Assembly: GCF_900095185.1 (NCBI RefSeq)
Contig: NZ_LT606948.1
Location: 496,001 to 560,000 of the forward strand
DNA: 64,000 nt
Direction of reading: 5' to 3'
Source: Polynucleobacter necessarius
Lineage (GTDB): Bacteria; Pseudomonadota; Gammaproteobacteria; Burkholderiales; Burkholderiaceae
The notes under the pieces were generated by a model, which saw only the letters and a list, made by a program, of their open reading frames with translations, was not told where the DNA came from and did no database searches. A program made the position numbers and the translations under genes. Each line of letters starts with the position of its first letter. Within the stretch, counting starts at the first letter, position 1. Positions 18,426 to 26,943 of this stretch are shown piece after piece.

Positions 18426-19259
18426 CTACATCCAGTAAACAGCGATGTAAAGACCCAGCCAAACAACGTCAACAAAGTGCCAGCACCACGCAGCACCTTC
18501 AAATGCAAAGTGGTGCCTAGGAGTAAAGTCGCCGCGAATCATACGACGCAATACAATTGCCAACATCGTGCCCCAAGGAAAACGTGGAAGCCATGGAAAC
18601 CGGTCAACATAAAGAATGTCGAACCATAAATACCTGAGGTCAATTTCAAGTTCAACTCATGATATGCATGGTAGTACTCATAAACTTGGAAGATCAAGAA
18701 GATGGCTCCTAAACCAACAGTCGCAGCTAAGCCAACCATGGCTTTTTTCATATGATTTGCAACCATTGCATGGTGAGCAATCGTAATCGTCACACCTGAG
18801 CTCAACAGCAATAATGTGTTGATGGTTGGAATTGGCCAAGGGCCCATAGTAGTAAATTTCTCAACCAAACCGGCCGGGCTATCATTTGGCCAAAGCAATT
18901 TACTTTCTACATCACCCATCCAAGGCATCACGATATTACGGGCGTAGAAAAGGGCCGCAAAGAACGCGCCAAAGAACATGATCTCCGAGAAGATAAACCA
19001 AGCTATCGACCAACGAGAGGAGACGTCGACATTGACACCCTTCTTACCTGCATTGGACTCGGCAATTGTGTCTCCGAACCAGTTATAGAGAACGTAGAGC
19101 ACGAATGCTACACCCCGCCAAGGTCAGCGGACCACCCCAGGAGGCGCCGTTTACCCAGCCAGCGATTCCAAAATCAAATACAACTAAGCCTAGTGCGGCC
19201 ATTGCTGGGCGTCTTGATAGTCCAGGGACGTAATAGTAAGGAGTTGAATTAGATGACAT
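18426..19259 (-). pseudogene. coxC: Cytochrome c oxidase subunit III, two frameshifts
   Basis: The start MSSNSTPYYYVPGLSRRPA (19259) leads to NGASWGGPLTLAG. Near 19108 a one-base gain in a G run shifts the frame. The next part (VLYNWFGDTIAESNAGKKG, then WFIFSEIMFFGAFFAALFYAR) is open to about 18560 and contains most membrane helices. There a one-base loss in GGGG breaks GFHGFHVFLGA. The end is readable in another frame (IRGDFTPRHHFAFEGAAWCW, ending AVYWM) to TAG at 18426. Only these two lesions separate it from a full gene. Confidence 0.9.
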
Positions 19260-19288
19260 CTTATTCTCTCTATTCAATCAAACAATAA

Positions 19289-19486
19289 TCAATGGGACAC
19301 AACTGCTTTCACTATCAACAGGAAGACACCCATAAGAATCAAGGCTCCAACAACACCTGCAATGATAATGTGCACAAAACTCAATGAAGAGCAACATCTT
19401 CCTGCAAACCTGACTTCTTGCGCACCCCCCAAAAAGCCCCACATCACGGCTTTCATGGACTGCAAGAAACTACTTTTCTTTGTCAT
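19289..19486 (-). CDS. DUF2970 small membrane protein with an apparent compensated frameshift
   Basis: 65 residues. The start MTKKSSFLQSMKAVMWGFLG and the C-terminal helix FVHIIIAGVVGALILMGVFL are typical of DUF2970. Between them the frame reads GAQEVRFAGRCCSS. The neighbouring frame reads VRKKSGLQEDVA, which fits the family better. One extra G in a six-G run and a two-base gain about 40 bases later restore the frame. The gene thus stays open with about 14 wrong residues. The family occurs next to ctaG and coxC; its function is unknown. The start overlaps the ctaG stop. Confidence 0.65.
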   Translation of the reverse strand: MTKKSSFLQSMKAVMWGFLGGAQEVRFAGRCCSSLSFVHIIIAGVVGALILMGVFLLIVKAVVSH

Positions 19487-20059
19487 GAAGAAATCCTTGA
19501 TTTAGGTGCTGGTGGAGTACCGCCTAAACCTAACTCAAAGAATGTGTATGACAAAGTAATTATGTTGACATCATCCGGCATTCCCGCATCAATCACAAAA
19601 ACAACTGGCATCTTTTTTGTTTCATTTTCTGCTTGTGTTTACTCTTGAAAACAAAAGCATTCTAATGTCGTAAAAAAACTTTGTTGCACGCTTAGGCGCA
19701 TACCTCGGAATAGCTTGCGATTCAAGTTATTAGTGACTTCATAAACAATCTCAATCATTTCACCAGGGTGCACTTCCAAAAAAGTCTTAACTGACTTAAA
19801 CGTGAATGGTCCTCGACTATTCGAATCAAACTCAATCGTCACAGTACGCGCATAGTCCACCTGAGTATTGCCAACCTTATTCGGGGAAGGCTCTAACACC
19901 ATAGTCATTTTTACTCGTTACACCATGAATTCCAGTTACCTCGCATAAGGCTTTGTACATCCGAACTAAGGCGCAACCCAAACCAAACATCATTACCGCT
20001 GCAATTAAGAGCTTTAATAGTATCTGGCGATTGAGCGCTTGATTTGAAACCATCGTCAT
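19483..20059 (-). pseudogene. ctaG: Cytochrome c oxidase assembly protein CtaG/Cox11, broken
   Basis: The N-terminal helix (NRQILLKLLIAAVMMFGLGC) is read from 20059. A frame change near 19900 leads to DYARTVTIEFDSNSRGPFTF and VHPGEMIEIVYEVTNN. ECFCFQE, the conserved copper-binding cysteine motif, is followed by TAA (19644-19646). The same frame continues as KKMPVVFVIDAGMPDDVNII and ITLSYTFFELG to 19483. So at least one frameshift and one nonsense codon exist. Cox11 delivers copper to the CuB site of subunit I. Confidence 0.87.
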
Positions 20060-20067
20060 CGGTGGGA

Positions 20068-20180
20068 TTAGCTTAAGAAGCTCCGTTTAATCAAAATACT
20101 AATAAAAAAGTAGCCGCAACACTTAAAAGTGTGAAGCCCGTCCTACGATTATTCGCAGAAAGGGCTTGTGTCTCCGAAGA
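20068..20180 (-). pseudogene. Cytochrome oxidase small assembly protein-like frame, broken
   Basis: Between coxA and ctaG a short frame reads ALSANNRRTGFTLLSVAATF, like the tiny one-helix proteins annotated here in relatives. A lost T near 20108 moves the end to another frame (FISILIKRSFL). No good start codon is visible. The assignment rests on the NRRTG plus helix pattern and position. Confidence 0.45.
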
Positions 20181-20181
20181 A

Positions 20182-21364
20182 TTAAATTCCGGCTTCACGC
20201 ATTTGCTCTGCGCTAAGCGGAGTTTCAAAAGTGTGGTGTGGCACTGGTGAAGGAACTGTCCACTCGAGACCTGTGCCCCCATCTCATGGCTTCAGTGGAG
20301 CCTTTTCGCCTTGCCCACGATATGCACTACAAAGATTAAGCAATAGACCTGCGCCAAGCCAAAGCCTAACGCACCGATTGATGCAAGTGCATTGAAGTCA
20401 GCAAACTGAGTTGGGTAGTCAGCATAGCGACGTGGCATACATACCCGCTAATCCCAAGAAGTGCATAGGGAAGAAAGTGATATTAAAGAAAATCATAGAA
20501 GCCCAGAAATGGGTCTTGCCACGAGTGTCGTCAGTCATGTAGCCAGTCCACTTAGAACACCAGTAGTAAAAGCCGGCAAACATTGCAAATAATTAGCCCG
20601 CTACCAATACATAGCGGAAGTGAGCAACAACATAGCAAATATCCTGCACACCAATATCGATTGGCGCCATCGCTAGAATCAAACCAGTAAAGCCGCCCAT
20701 GGTGAACACGAAGATGAAACCGATGGTTTGGGGTTTCAAAAGTCATTGAACCCTTCCACATCGTTGCAACCCAGTTAAAAAGCTTGACGCCCGTAGGAAC
20801 AGCAATCAGCATTGTTGCGTACATGAAAAACAATTGACCAGTTACTGGCATACCCGTTGCAAACATATGGTGGGCCCAAACGATAAATGACAAGATCGCA
20901 ATCGATGCGGTTGCATAAACAATCGAGCTATAGCCAAACAATGTTTTTCTGGAAAAGGCTGGCACGATTCCACTCATGATGCCGAATGCAGGAAGAATCA
21001 TAATGTAAACCTCTGGGTGACCAAGGAACCAGAAAATGTGCTGGAACATAATTGGGTCGCCACCGCCAACTACAGAGAAGAATAAAGTACCGAAATGACG
21101 ATGAGTGAGAACCATCGTAATTGCACCAGCCAAAACAGGCATCACAGCAATCAATAAATATGGAGTAATCAACCGGGTCCAGCAGAACATTGGCATCTTC
21201 ATCAACGTCATGCCAGGACCCATGTGCGCAGTCAATGGTGCATAGATGGTCCAACCTCCAGATGGAGCACCACCAAGAACCAAGAATGAACTCAATAACA
21301 GTGTTGTCGCTACCAGCAGAATCCAGAAGCTAAAGTTATTCATGCGGGCACTTGCCATACCATT
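20182..21364 (-). pseudogene. coxA: Cytochrome c oxidase subunit I, N-terminus deleted and frameshifted
   Basis: Subunit I sequence begins abruptly at ARMNNFSFWILL, around residue 100 of a normal protein. It then runs through GGAPSGGWTIYAPL, GHPEVYIMILPAFGIMSGI and IVWAHHMFATGMPV. The HPEVY motif with the CuB and cross-link residues is present. The frame breaks near 20740 after KGSMTFETP, and further pieces are read in other frames towards the tail TVPSPVPHHTFETPLSAEQM, with TAA at 20182 and an internal TGA near 20285. The missing N-terminus holds the first heme ligand. It is fused at its 5' end to the start of coxB. Confidence 0.92.
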
Positions 21365-21690
21365 AACAAGTAATAGATGAATCACTGTCCAAATCATTTC
21401 AACAGTTGTACTCTCATGGAATGAAACTGATTTATGACTTAATGATTTACGATGCTTCAGGATGGAATAGAACACCCCAACAACGCCCACAAAGATCAAT
21501 GCATAAATAATCTACATCATCCAATGCAGCCAATGAATCTCTTGCATGATTTTGGGAGCTGCAGGGGCAAAATCCAGCTGATTTACAGCTGGACCACCAG
21601 ACATCTTGTCTGCTGCGTAAGCAACAGCAAAACCAAAAGCTACTGCAAGATAGAGCGATGCCCTATACTGACTTTTCCAAAGAAATGCAT
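21365..21690 (-). pseudogene. coxB: Cytochrome c oxidase subunit II, N-terminal remnant fused to coxA
   Basis: From the ATG at 21690 a frameshift leads to VAFGFAVAYAADKMSGGPAV, then QEIHWLHWMM and TAG (near 21514). The frame resumes as ALIFVGVVGVFYSILKHRKS and FHESTTVEMIWTVI, the first two membrane helices of subunit II. The sequence then jumps into coxA near 21350-21379. The whole CuA domain is deleted. The downstream joined frame is open, so the fusion could be mistaken for one protein. Confidence 0.88.
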
Positions 21691-21872
21691 CTTATTCTCT
21701 GTTTATTGTCGTGAGCAAAGCAGCAAACATGCCACAAAATGCCCAAAAAAAACGCTATCAACCTAATTTGTATTGCCACAATTATAGGGTTAATTAGCCT
21801 CCACAACACACTTGGTTACCCCAGCTTGATCCAATCTTGGTCAAGATCTTAAAGATAGGAAGCACTTACAAC

Positions 21873-22745
21873 TTAAGCCGAATCTGACCTAGCCTTGCGT
21901 CCAATTTGCTTTACGTCAACATAGGCCACCTTGTCCTTTGACTTCGCTAGGTGCTTTCCGATCACCCAAGCATGACCATAAATAAGTTCCAATGTTAATT
22001 TTTGCGGCAAAACGTCATTTTCAATTGCCCCAAGAGGGGTGATGTCGAATAATTTCATGGCTCTTGCATCGGCCAGCAACAAGTCCGACCTCTCATACTC
22101 CAGTGACAAATACTCCATATCCATCACAGGATCAGAAAATCGCTCTGCGAGCAAAGCATCCCCCATGTCATGCATATCCCAAGGGCTCAATAGATTCTTT
22201 AACTTCAATCCTTTGATGCTTTGCAATCTCAACTCTTTCCCAGTGTCTGGCCCAAGATAGCTGAAGACAATTAAACCGCCCTTACGTAATACACGCCAAC
22301 TTTCCTGCAGAAAGTGTTTTGGGTCCGCCAGATCCTGCAATAGAAGGTTGCTAAAAATTAAATCGACGGAATTATCAAGAATGTCAAATTTTCCAGAGGA
22401 AGCGTAACTTGCAAATGGGCTGATACTGCTTCCAAATAATGAGCGTAAATTACTCAAAGCTTTAGCGCGCCACAATTGAAAATCAGATACATCCTCGTCT
22501 ACAACACTAATTATCTGTGCCTTAGGAAATCGCTTAGATAGCGCACCTAAATGTTTGCCTGGAAAATCTGGCGCGATCAAAATATCTTTGACATCGAGCT
22601 TTACGATATCTAATTTCTGCAGCATACGATCTGCAATTTCGTCTTGTAACCAGCTAATGGACTGGGTCATTAGCTCAGTATACTCAGCGCCCCATGCAAA
22701 CTCCAGCGAACATTTTTGAAACCCTTTGTAACCAGCTTTTACCAA
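21873..22745 (-). CDS. SAM-dependent methyltransferase, BioC-like
   Basis: 290 residues from a TTG at 22745; an internal ATG at 22670 (MTQSISWLQDE) would give 265. The methyltransferase core includes DILDNSVDLIFSNLLLQDL and LRKGGLIVFSYLGPDTGKEL, which resemble BioC (malonyl-ACP O-methyltransferase, early biotin synthesis). The SAM-binding glycine motif is weak here (DILIAPDFPGKHLGALSK). It is divergent from the comF remnant, a common pairing in betaproteobacteria, where these proteins are often annotated as BioC or plain methyltransferase. The specific substrate is not certain. No upstream ATG exists before two TAG codons. Confidence 0.7.
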   Translation of the reverse strand: MVKAGYKGFQKCSLEFAWGAEYTELMTQSISWLQDEIADRMLQKLDIVKLDVKDILIAPDFPGKHLGALSKRFPKAQIISVVDEDVSDFQLWRAKALSNLRSLFGSSISPFASYASSGKFDILDNSVDLIFSNLLLQDLADPKHFLQESWRVLRKGGLIVFSYLGPDTGKELRLQSIKGLKLKNLLSPWDMHDMGDALLAERFSDPVMDMEYLSLEYERSDLLLADARAMKLFDITPLGAIENDVLPQKLTLELIYGHAWVIGKHLAKSKDKVAYVDVKQIGRKARSDSA

Positions 22746-22799
22746 CTGCTTGCCTCGTATGTGAGGAGTTTCAAGAATCTACTATCTGCTAGAGTTGTC

Positions 22800-23455
22800 T
22801 GAATCTCTTAGAAAATGAAGCGCTACTGAATTACCAGTGCTGCCATCAGTGCGGGATAGCTCTTGATGCCAAAGAAATTACCCTTCAACAATGTGAACCC
22901 TGTCAACAGTCTCATCCGTATTTTGATGAGACTTTTTGTCTAGAGCGCTACGACGGAATATTGCAAAACGCTCTACACGAATTGAAGTATCACCAGTGTA
23001 TTGCATATACCTCTGCCCTAAGCAATATCTGGAATACGCTTTTCTCAATGCAATTAGAAAGTATTGCAGCAGACTACCTATTGCCTGTACCGCTAAGCAC
23101 TCAAAAAATTAGCAGAACGAGCTTTTAATCAAAGCTGGGAGTTTGTTAAACGTGTTCGCTGCACCACAAGGATTAAAAAACACCATACGTCCTTAAGCGC
23201 CATCATCATTTAGAACACCAAGCAGGGCAGACTCTTACAAATCGACGCTTGGCTATTCAGGGAGTATTTTATGTTGACGATATTTACGCAGAGCAAATAC
23301 AAAATAAGACCATTATAGTCTTTGATGACGTCATGACAAGCAGCGCGACTCTGAATAAAATTGCCCGTATTCTGAAGGACAATGGTGTATCTCGCGTAAT
23401 TAATTGGGTATTACTAAGGACTGCGCGACCAACCCAAAGAGTGTCACATGTTTAA
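22800..23455 (+). pseudogene. comF: ComF family phosphoribosyltransferase-like protein, broken
   Basis: The N-terminal zinc ribbon (CCHQCGIALDAKEI...CEPC) and ERYDGILQNALHELKYQ are visible, then LLPVPLSTQK. Frame changes near 23100 and 23190 separate LAERAFNQSWEFVKRVR and TNRRLAIQGVFYVDD. The phosphoribosyl motif IIVFDDVMTSSATLNKIARI is in the last frame, to 23455. ComF proteins take part in DNA uptake and possibly primosome function. Its end overlaps trmL by 8 bases. Confidence 0.82.
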
Positions 23456-23918
23456 TATTGTTTTATTCGCACCTGAAATTCCCCCTAATACCGGTAATAT
23501 CATTCGCCTGTGTGCAAATACGGGCGCAAAACTATATCTAATTGAACCACTCGGGTTTCCAATGGAGGATGCAAAACTTCGCAGAGCAGGTCTCGACTAT
23601 CACGAATTTGCCAAAGTAAAAGTTTATAAAAATTGGAGACAATTTCTAAAAGATGAAAAACCAGAACCTAATCATCTATTTGCATTAACCACTAAAGGCT
23701 CAGGAAAATTTCATGAGGGCAAATATTCACCTAATGACTACTTTATATTTGGCTCCGAGACAAAAGGGATTACAGATGAAGTAAGGGACTCCATCCCAGC
23801 ATCTAATCGCATGCGTTTAGCGATGCAAGACAATAGTCGTAGTCTCAACCTATCAAATATGGTTGCAATTGTGGTGTATGAAGCATGGCGCCAAAATGGG
23901 CTTGTAGGCGTCAACTAG
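23448..23918 (+). CDS. trmL: tRNA (cytidine34-2'-O)-methyltransferase
   Basis: 156 residues, full length for this SPOUT family. It methylates the wobble ribose of tRNA-Leu isoacceptors. FAPEIPPNTGNIIRLCANTG is at the N-terminus. The SAM-binding knot is formed by FIFGSETKGI and RSLNLSNMVAIVVYEAWRQ. The frame is intact and starts inside the end of the broken comF. Confidence 0.92.
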   Translation: MFNIVLFAPEIPPNTGNIIRLCANTGAKLYLIEPLGFPMEDAKLRRAGLDYHEFAKVKVYKNWRQFLKDEKPEPNHLFALTTKGSGKFHEGKYSPNDYFIFGSETKGITDEVRDSIPASNRMRLAMQDNSRSLNLSNMVAIVVYEAWRQNGLVGVN

Positions 23919-23944
23919 TCAAGCGACGCCAAATAAATTACTTA

Positions 23945-24964
23945 CTACTCGATTTTAGGATCGCGCCCCATCAGTTTTTTTATAGCATCTTGAGGCTTTA
24001 GTTTTCCTGATAGTACTTGGCCCATCATGGCGGTTATTGGCATCCCAACCCCCAAGCGCGATGCTAGATCTCCAACTGCTGATGCACAGAGCACGCCCTC
24101 TGCAACATGCCCCAAGCTTGAAAGAATTGCTGGCAGCGATTTACCAGCAGCTAGCTCAAGACCAACCCGACGATTACGAGAAAGATCGCCAGTAGCAGTC
24201 AAGATCAAATCTCCAACCCCAGTTAGGCCCATACAAGTTTCAGATTTACCACCAGCCGCTTTTACGAGACGCATCATCTCTGCCAATCCTCGCGTGAGTA
24301 CCGCGGCACGAGCATTGAGACCCAAACTGAGACCGTCCCCAATGCCTGCAGCAATAGCAAGCACATTCTTTACAGCACCACTTAACTCAACACCAATCAA
24401 ATCATCACTGGAATACACACGCATATTTCCATAATGAAAAGCTTCTTGAACTTTCTCACAAAGTTTTGCAGACTTACTTGCTACCGTTAAAGCGCAAGGC
24501 ATGCCTTCGCCAACTTCACGTGCGAAGCTTGGCCCAGATAAAGCGCCATATGAGTGCGTTATTCCATGAGAATGAATATTGCTCTCACGCTCGACAATTT
24601 GATGAGGTAGTAAAGCAGTAGAGGGCTCCAAGCCCTTACTTAACCAGATCACATTAAGAGGATGCGCTGCGACCTTTAGAGCTTGAGCAATTGTCTCCGC
24701 AAGCCCAGATATTGGTGTAGCAATAACCAACAGATCATCGCTAGAGAGTCTCTTGATAGCAGCAGAGAAATCACTCTCGAACTTCAATCCATCGGGCAAC
24801 CGAATACCGGGAAGATAAGCACGATTCTCAAGGTTGTTTTGAATATCAAGCAATTGTTGTGGACTGCGAGTCCATAGACAAACTTCGCCCTCTTGGATGT
24901 CACGAGCTGCTTGCGCAGCCATCGCCGTCCCCCATGCGCCAGCACCAAGTAGTGTCACCTTCAT
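23945..24964 (-). CDS. gpsA: Glycerol-3-phosphate dehydrogenase [NAD(P)+]
   Basis: 339 residues. It makes sn-glycerol-3-phosphate for phospholipid synthesis. The Rossmann motif GAGAWGTAMA is at residues 7-16. KGLEPSTALLPHQIVE, GPSFAREV and the substrate-binding ELSGAVKNVLAIAAGI follow. It is in the run rhodanese-grxC-secB-gpsA, 22 bases after secB. No lesion. Confidence 0.96.
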   Translation of the reverse strand: MKVTLLGAGAWGTAMAAQAARDIQEGEVCLWTRSPQQLLDIQNNLENRAYLPGIRLPDGLKFESDFSAAIKRLSSDDLLVIATPISGLAETIAQALKVAAHPLNVIWLSKGLEPSTALLPHQIVERESNIHSHGITHSYGALSGPSFAREVGEGMPCALTVASKSAKLCEKVQEAFHYGNMRVYSSDDLIGVELSGAVKNVLAIAAGIGDGLSLGLNARAAVLTRGLAEMMRLVKAAGGKSETCMGLTGVGDLILTATGDLSRNRRVGLELAAGKSLPAILSSLGHVAEGVLCASAVGDLASRLGVGMPITAMMGQVLSGKLKPQDAIKKLMGRDPKIE

Positions 24965-24986
24965 GATCTATAGGCTATTAAAAAGC

Positions 24987-25520
24987 CTAGTGAGGAAGGA
25001 TAATTTTGCTCTCATCCACACCACCATCACCTCTGCCATCTGATACCGCTTGCTGAGCCTGCATCAAGCGGTGCTCATACATGCCATGAAAATTAATCTC
25101 ATTCAAGTGAATTGGCTGGAAGCCAGCACGACTAATAATGTCGGCGATATTAGAACGTAGATATGCATACAAAATTGTTGGGCAAGCAATGCCTAACATC
25201 GGATCGATTTGTTCAACAGAAATATTACTGAACTCAAAAATACCTGCTTGCTTTGCTTCAATCAAAAATAATACTTTCGCATCCACCTTAGAGGTGACGG
25301 TAGAACTTAAGGAAACCTCGAAGATGCCCTCTGTCAATGGGACAACTGCAATATCAATCTCTACTTGTACTTGCGACTCAGAAGCAACCAACAAAATATG
25401 CGGCGCATTGGGTTGTTCGAGTGACAAGTCTTTCAGATAAATACGCTGAATACGAAATCCAGGCTCTTTTGATTGCTGTTGATTTTCTTGAGATGTAGAT
25501 GATTGTTTAGTCATTGCCAA
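24987..25520 (-). CDS. secB: Protein-export chaperone SecB
   Basis: 177 residues. It keeps preproteins unfolded and hands them to Sec[21 protein letters not shown], the [20 protein letters not shown] segment and [12 protein letters not shown] are typical of the family. The first 20 residues are polar and Gln-rich, and there is an extended C-terminal tail. ATG at 25520 and another two codons later are both possible. It sits between grxC and gpsA. Confidence 0.95.
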   Translation of the reverse strand: MAMTKQSSTSQENQQQSKEPGFRIQRIYLKDLSLEQPNAPHILLVASESQVQVEIDIAVVPLTEGIFEVSLSSTVTSKVDAKVLFLIEAKQAGIFEFSNISVEQIDPMLGIACPTILYAYLRSNIADIISRAGFQPIHLNEINFHGMYEHRLMQAQQAVSDGRGDGGVDESKIILPH

Positions 25521-25540
25521 CTTTCTTTATATTTAATTTA

Positions 25541-25795
25541 TTAGGTCAATAAAGGATCGAGCTTGCCAGCACGATCCAAAGCCACTAAGTCGTCATAACC
25601 ACCAACATGGGTATCGCCAATATAAATTTGAGGAACAGTACGACGACCAGTACGAGCCATCATCGCTTCGCGTTTTGTAGGATCACAATCAATCAAAATT
25701 TTTTCAAGATTAGCAACTCCCTTCTTGAGTAATAACTTTTCAGCCATTACGCAATATGGACAAACCTGAGTGCTATACATTGTTACTGACGGCAT
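25541..25795 (-). CDS. grxC: Glutaredoxin 3
   Basis: 84 residues with the dithiol active site C12-P-Y-C15 and the glutathione-binding segments TVPQIYIG and GGYDDL. It reduces disulfides using glutathione. It is intact even though both glutathione synthesis genes at 31.6-33.8 kb are broken, so it may depend on glutathione taken from outside or on another thiol. It is in operon with rhodanese and secB. Confidence 0.95.
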   Translation of the reverse strand: MPSVTMYSTQVCPYCVMAEKLLLKKGVANLEKILIDCDPTKREAMMARTGRRTVPQIYIGDTHVGGYDDLVALDRAGKLDPLLT

Positions 25796-25805
25796 TAATT
25801 TCTCC

Positions 25806-26222
25806 TTACTTCACCAATGGAAGTTCTGCTGACTTCCACGCCTGCACACCGCCTTCCAATGCGCCAACATCAGCAAAACCCAGTTTTTGAGCTTCAGCAA
25901 CCAGCTTTCGAGACTGAACACCAGTCTCGCAAACCAACACGACAGGTAGCTTACGATCTAATTTGAACTTTTCAATTGCTGCAGTTAACCCAGAAGGATT
26001 TGCAAGCTTGGCTCCAGGTAGATGTCCGATCTTGAAGACTTCTTCGGAACGCACATCCAATACATGGGCCTTGCGACGATTGATCCAAATCGTCGCCTCG
26101 GTTGGTGACAAGCCTTTTCCGCCGATAAGCGTAGATAATGTAGGCATGAAAAGCGCTAAGCCCGAAACCAGAAGGAGGGAGATTAGCGCTAAATTATCGA
26201 TTTGCGTAAGAAAGTTCATCAT
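25806..26222 (-). CDS. Membrane-anchored rhodanese-domain protein
   Basis: 138 residues. An N-terminal membrane helix (about 11-33) is followed by one rhodanese domain: VLDVRSEEVFKIGHLPGA and the active-site loop VCETGVQS with the catalytic Cys. It may carry sulfur or act in redox signalling at the inner membrane; no specific substrate is evident. It heads the rhodanese-grxC-secB-gpsA run and is divergent from gpmA (19-base gap), so the promoters must overlap. Confidence 0.9.
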   Translation of the reverse strand: MMNFLTQIDNLALISLLLVSGLALFMPTLSTLIGGKGLSPTEATIWINRRKAHVLDVRSEEVFKIGHLPGAKLANPSGLTAAIEKFKLDRKLPVVLVCETGVQSRKLVAEAQKLGFADVGALEGGVQAWKSAELPLVK

Positions 26223-26241
26223 CGGATTATAGAATGGCTCT

Positions 26242-26931
26242 ATGAAACAATTTATCCTTATTCGTCACGGCGAATCTGCCTGGAACCTTGAAAACCGCTT
26301 CACTGGCTGGGCGGATGTTGACTTAACCCCCAAAGGTGCGCAACAAGCCCTCGCAGCTGGTGAAAATCTGCGTAAAGCAGGCTATGAATTTGACATCGCC
26401 TACACCTCAGTTTTGAGGCGCGCTATTCGCACCCTTTGGAACGTTCAGGACACCATGGATTTGATGTGGCTACCTGTAGTGCATAGTTGGCGCCTTAATG
26501 AACGTCACTATGGTGCACTGACTGGATTAAATAAAGCTGAGACGGCAACAAAATATGGTGATGAACAAGTTCACATTTGGCGTCGCTCGTATGATGTTCG
26601 CCCACCCCTATTAGAGGATGAAGATGAGCGGAACCCTAAGAATGATGCGCGCTATTCAAAATTAAATCCCTCAGATATCCCTCTTGGCGAATGCCTAAAA
26701 GATAATGTTGAACGTGCGTTGCCTTTATGGAATGAATCAATTGCCCCAGCATTGAAAGCGGGCAAGCGCGTGCTTTTGGTGGCTCACGGTAATAGTATTC
26801 GCTCTTTGATCAAATATTTAGATCAAATGTCAGATGAGGCCATTATGGAAGTCAATGTACCCAATGGCGTGCCACTTGTTTACGAACTCGATGACAACCT
26901 CAAACCTATTCAACACTTTTACCTAGATTAA
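26242..26931 (+). CDS. gpmA: 2,3-bisphosphoglycerate-dependent phosphoglycerate mutase
   Basis: 229 residues. It interconverts 3- and 2-phosphoglycerate in glycolysis. [18 protein letters not shown] has the phospho-accepting His. [15 protein letters not shown] and [14 protein letters not shown] complete the active site. The frame is intact. ctpA follows after 12 bases. Confidence 0.96.
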   Translation: MKQFILIRHGESAWNLENRFTGWADVDLTPKGAQQALAAGENLRKAGYEFDIAYTSVLRRAIRTLWNVQDTMDLMWLPVVHSWRLNERHYGALTGLNKAETATKYGDEQVHIWRRSYDVRPPLLEDEDERNPKNDARYSKLNPSDIPLGECLKDNVERALPLWNESIAPALKAGKRVLLVAHGNSIRSLIKYLDQMSDEAIMEVNVPNGVPLVYELDDNLKPIQHFYLD

Positions 26932-26943
26932 AGCAAAAGAGAG

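Noticed and set aside
20552-21499. A 315-codon open frame that could be called a complete membrane protein
   Set aside because: It is coxB joined to coxA by deletion, and its last 60 residues after SMTFETP are read in a wrong frame.
24027-24434. Plus-strand open frame of 135 codons opposite gpsA
   Set aside because: It mirrors codon bias of gpsA, is rich in Arg, Pro and Ser, and gpsA is intact with all motifs.
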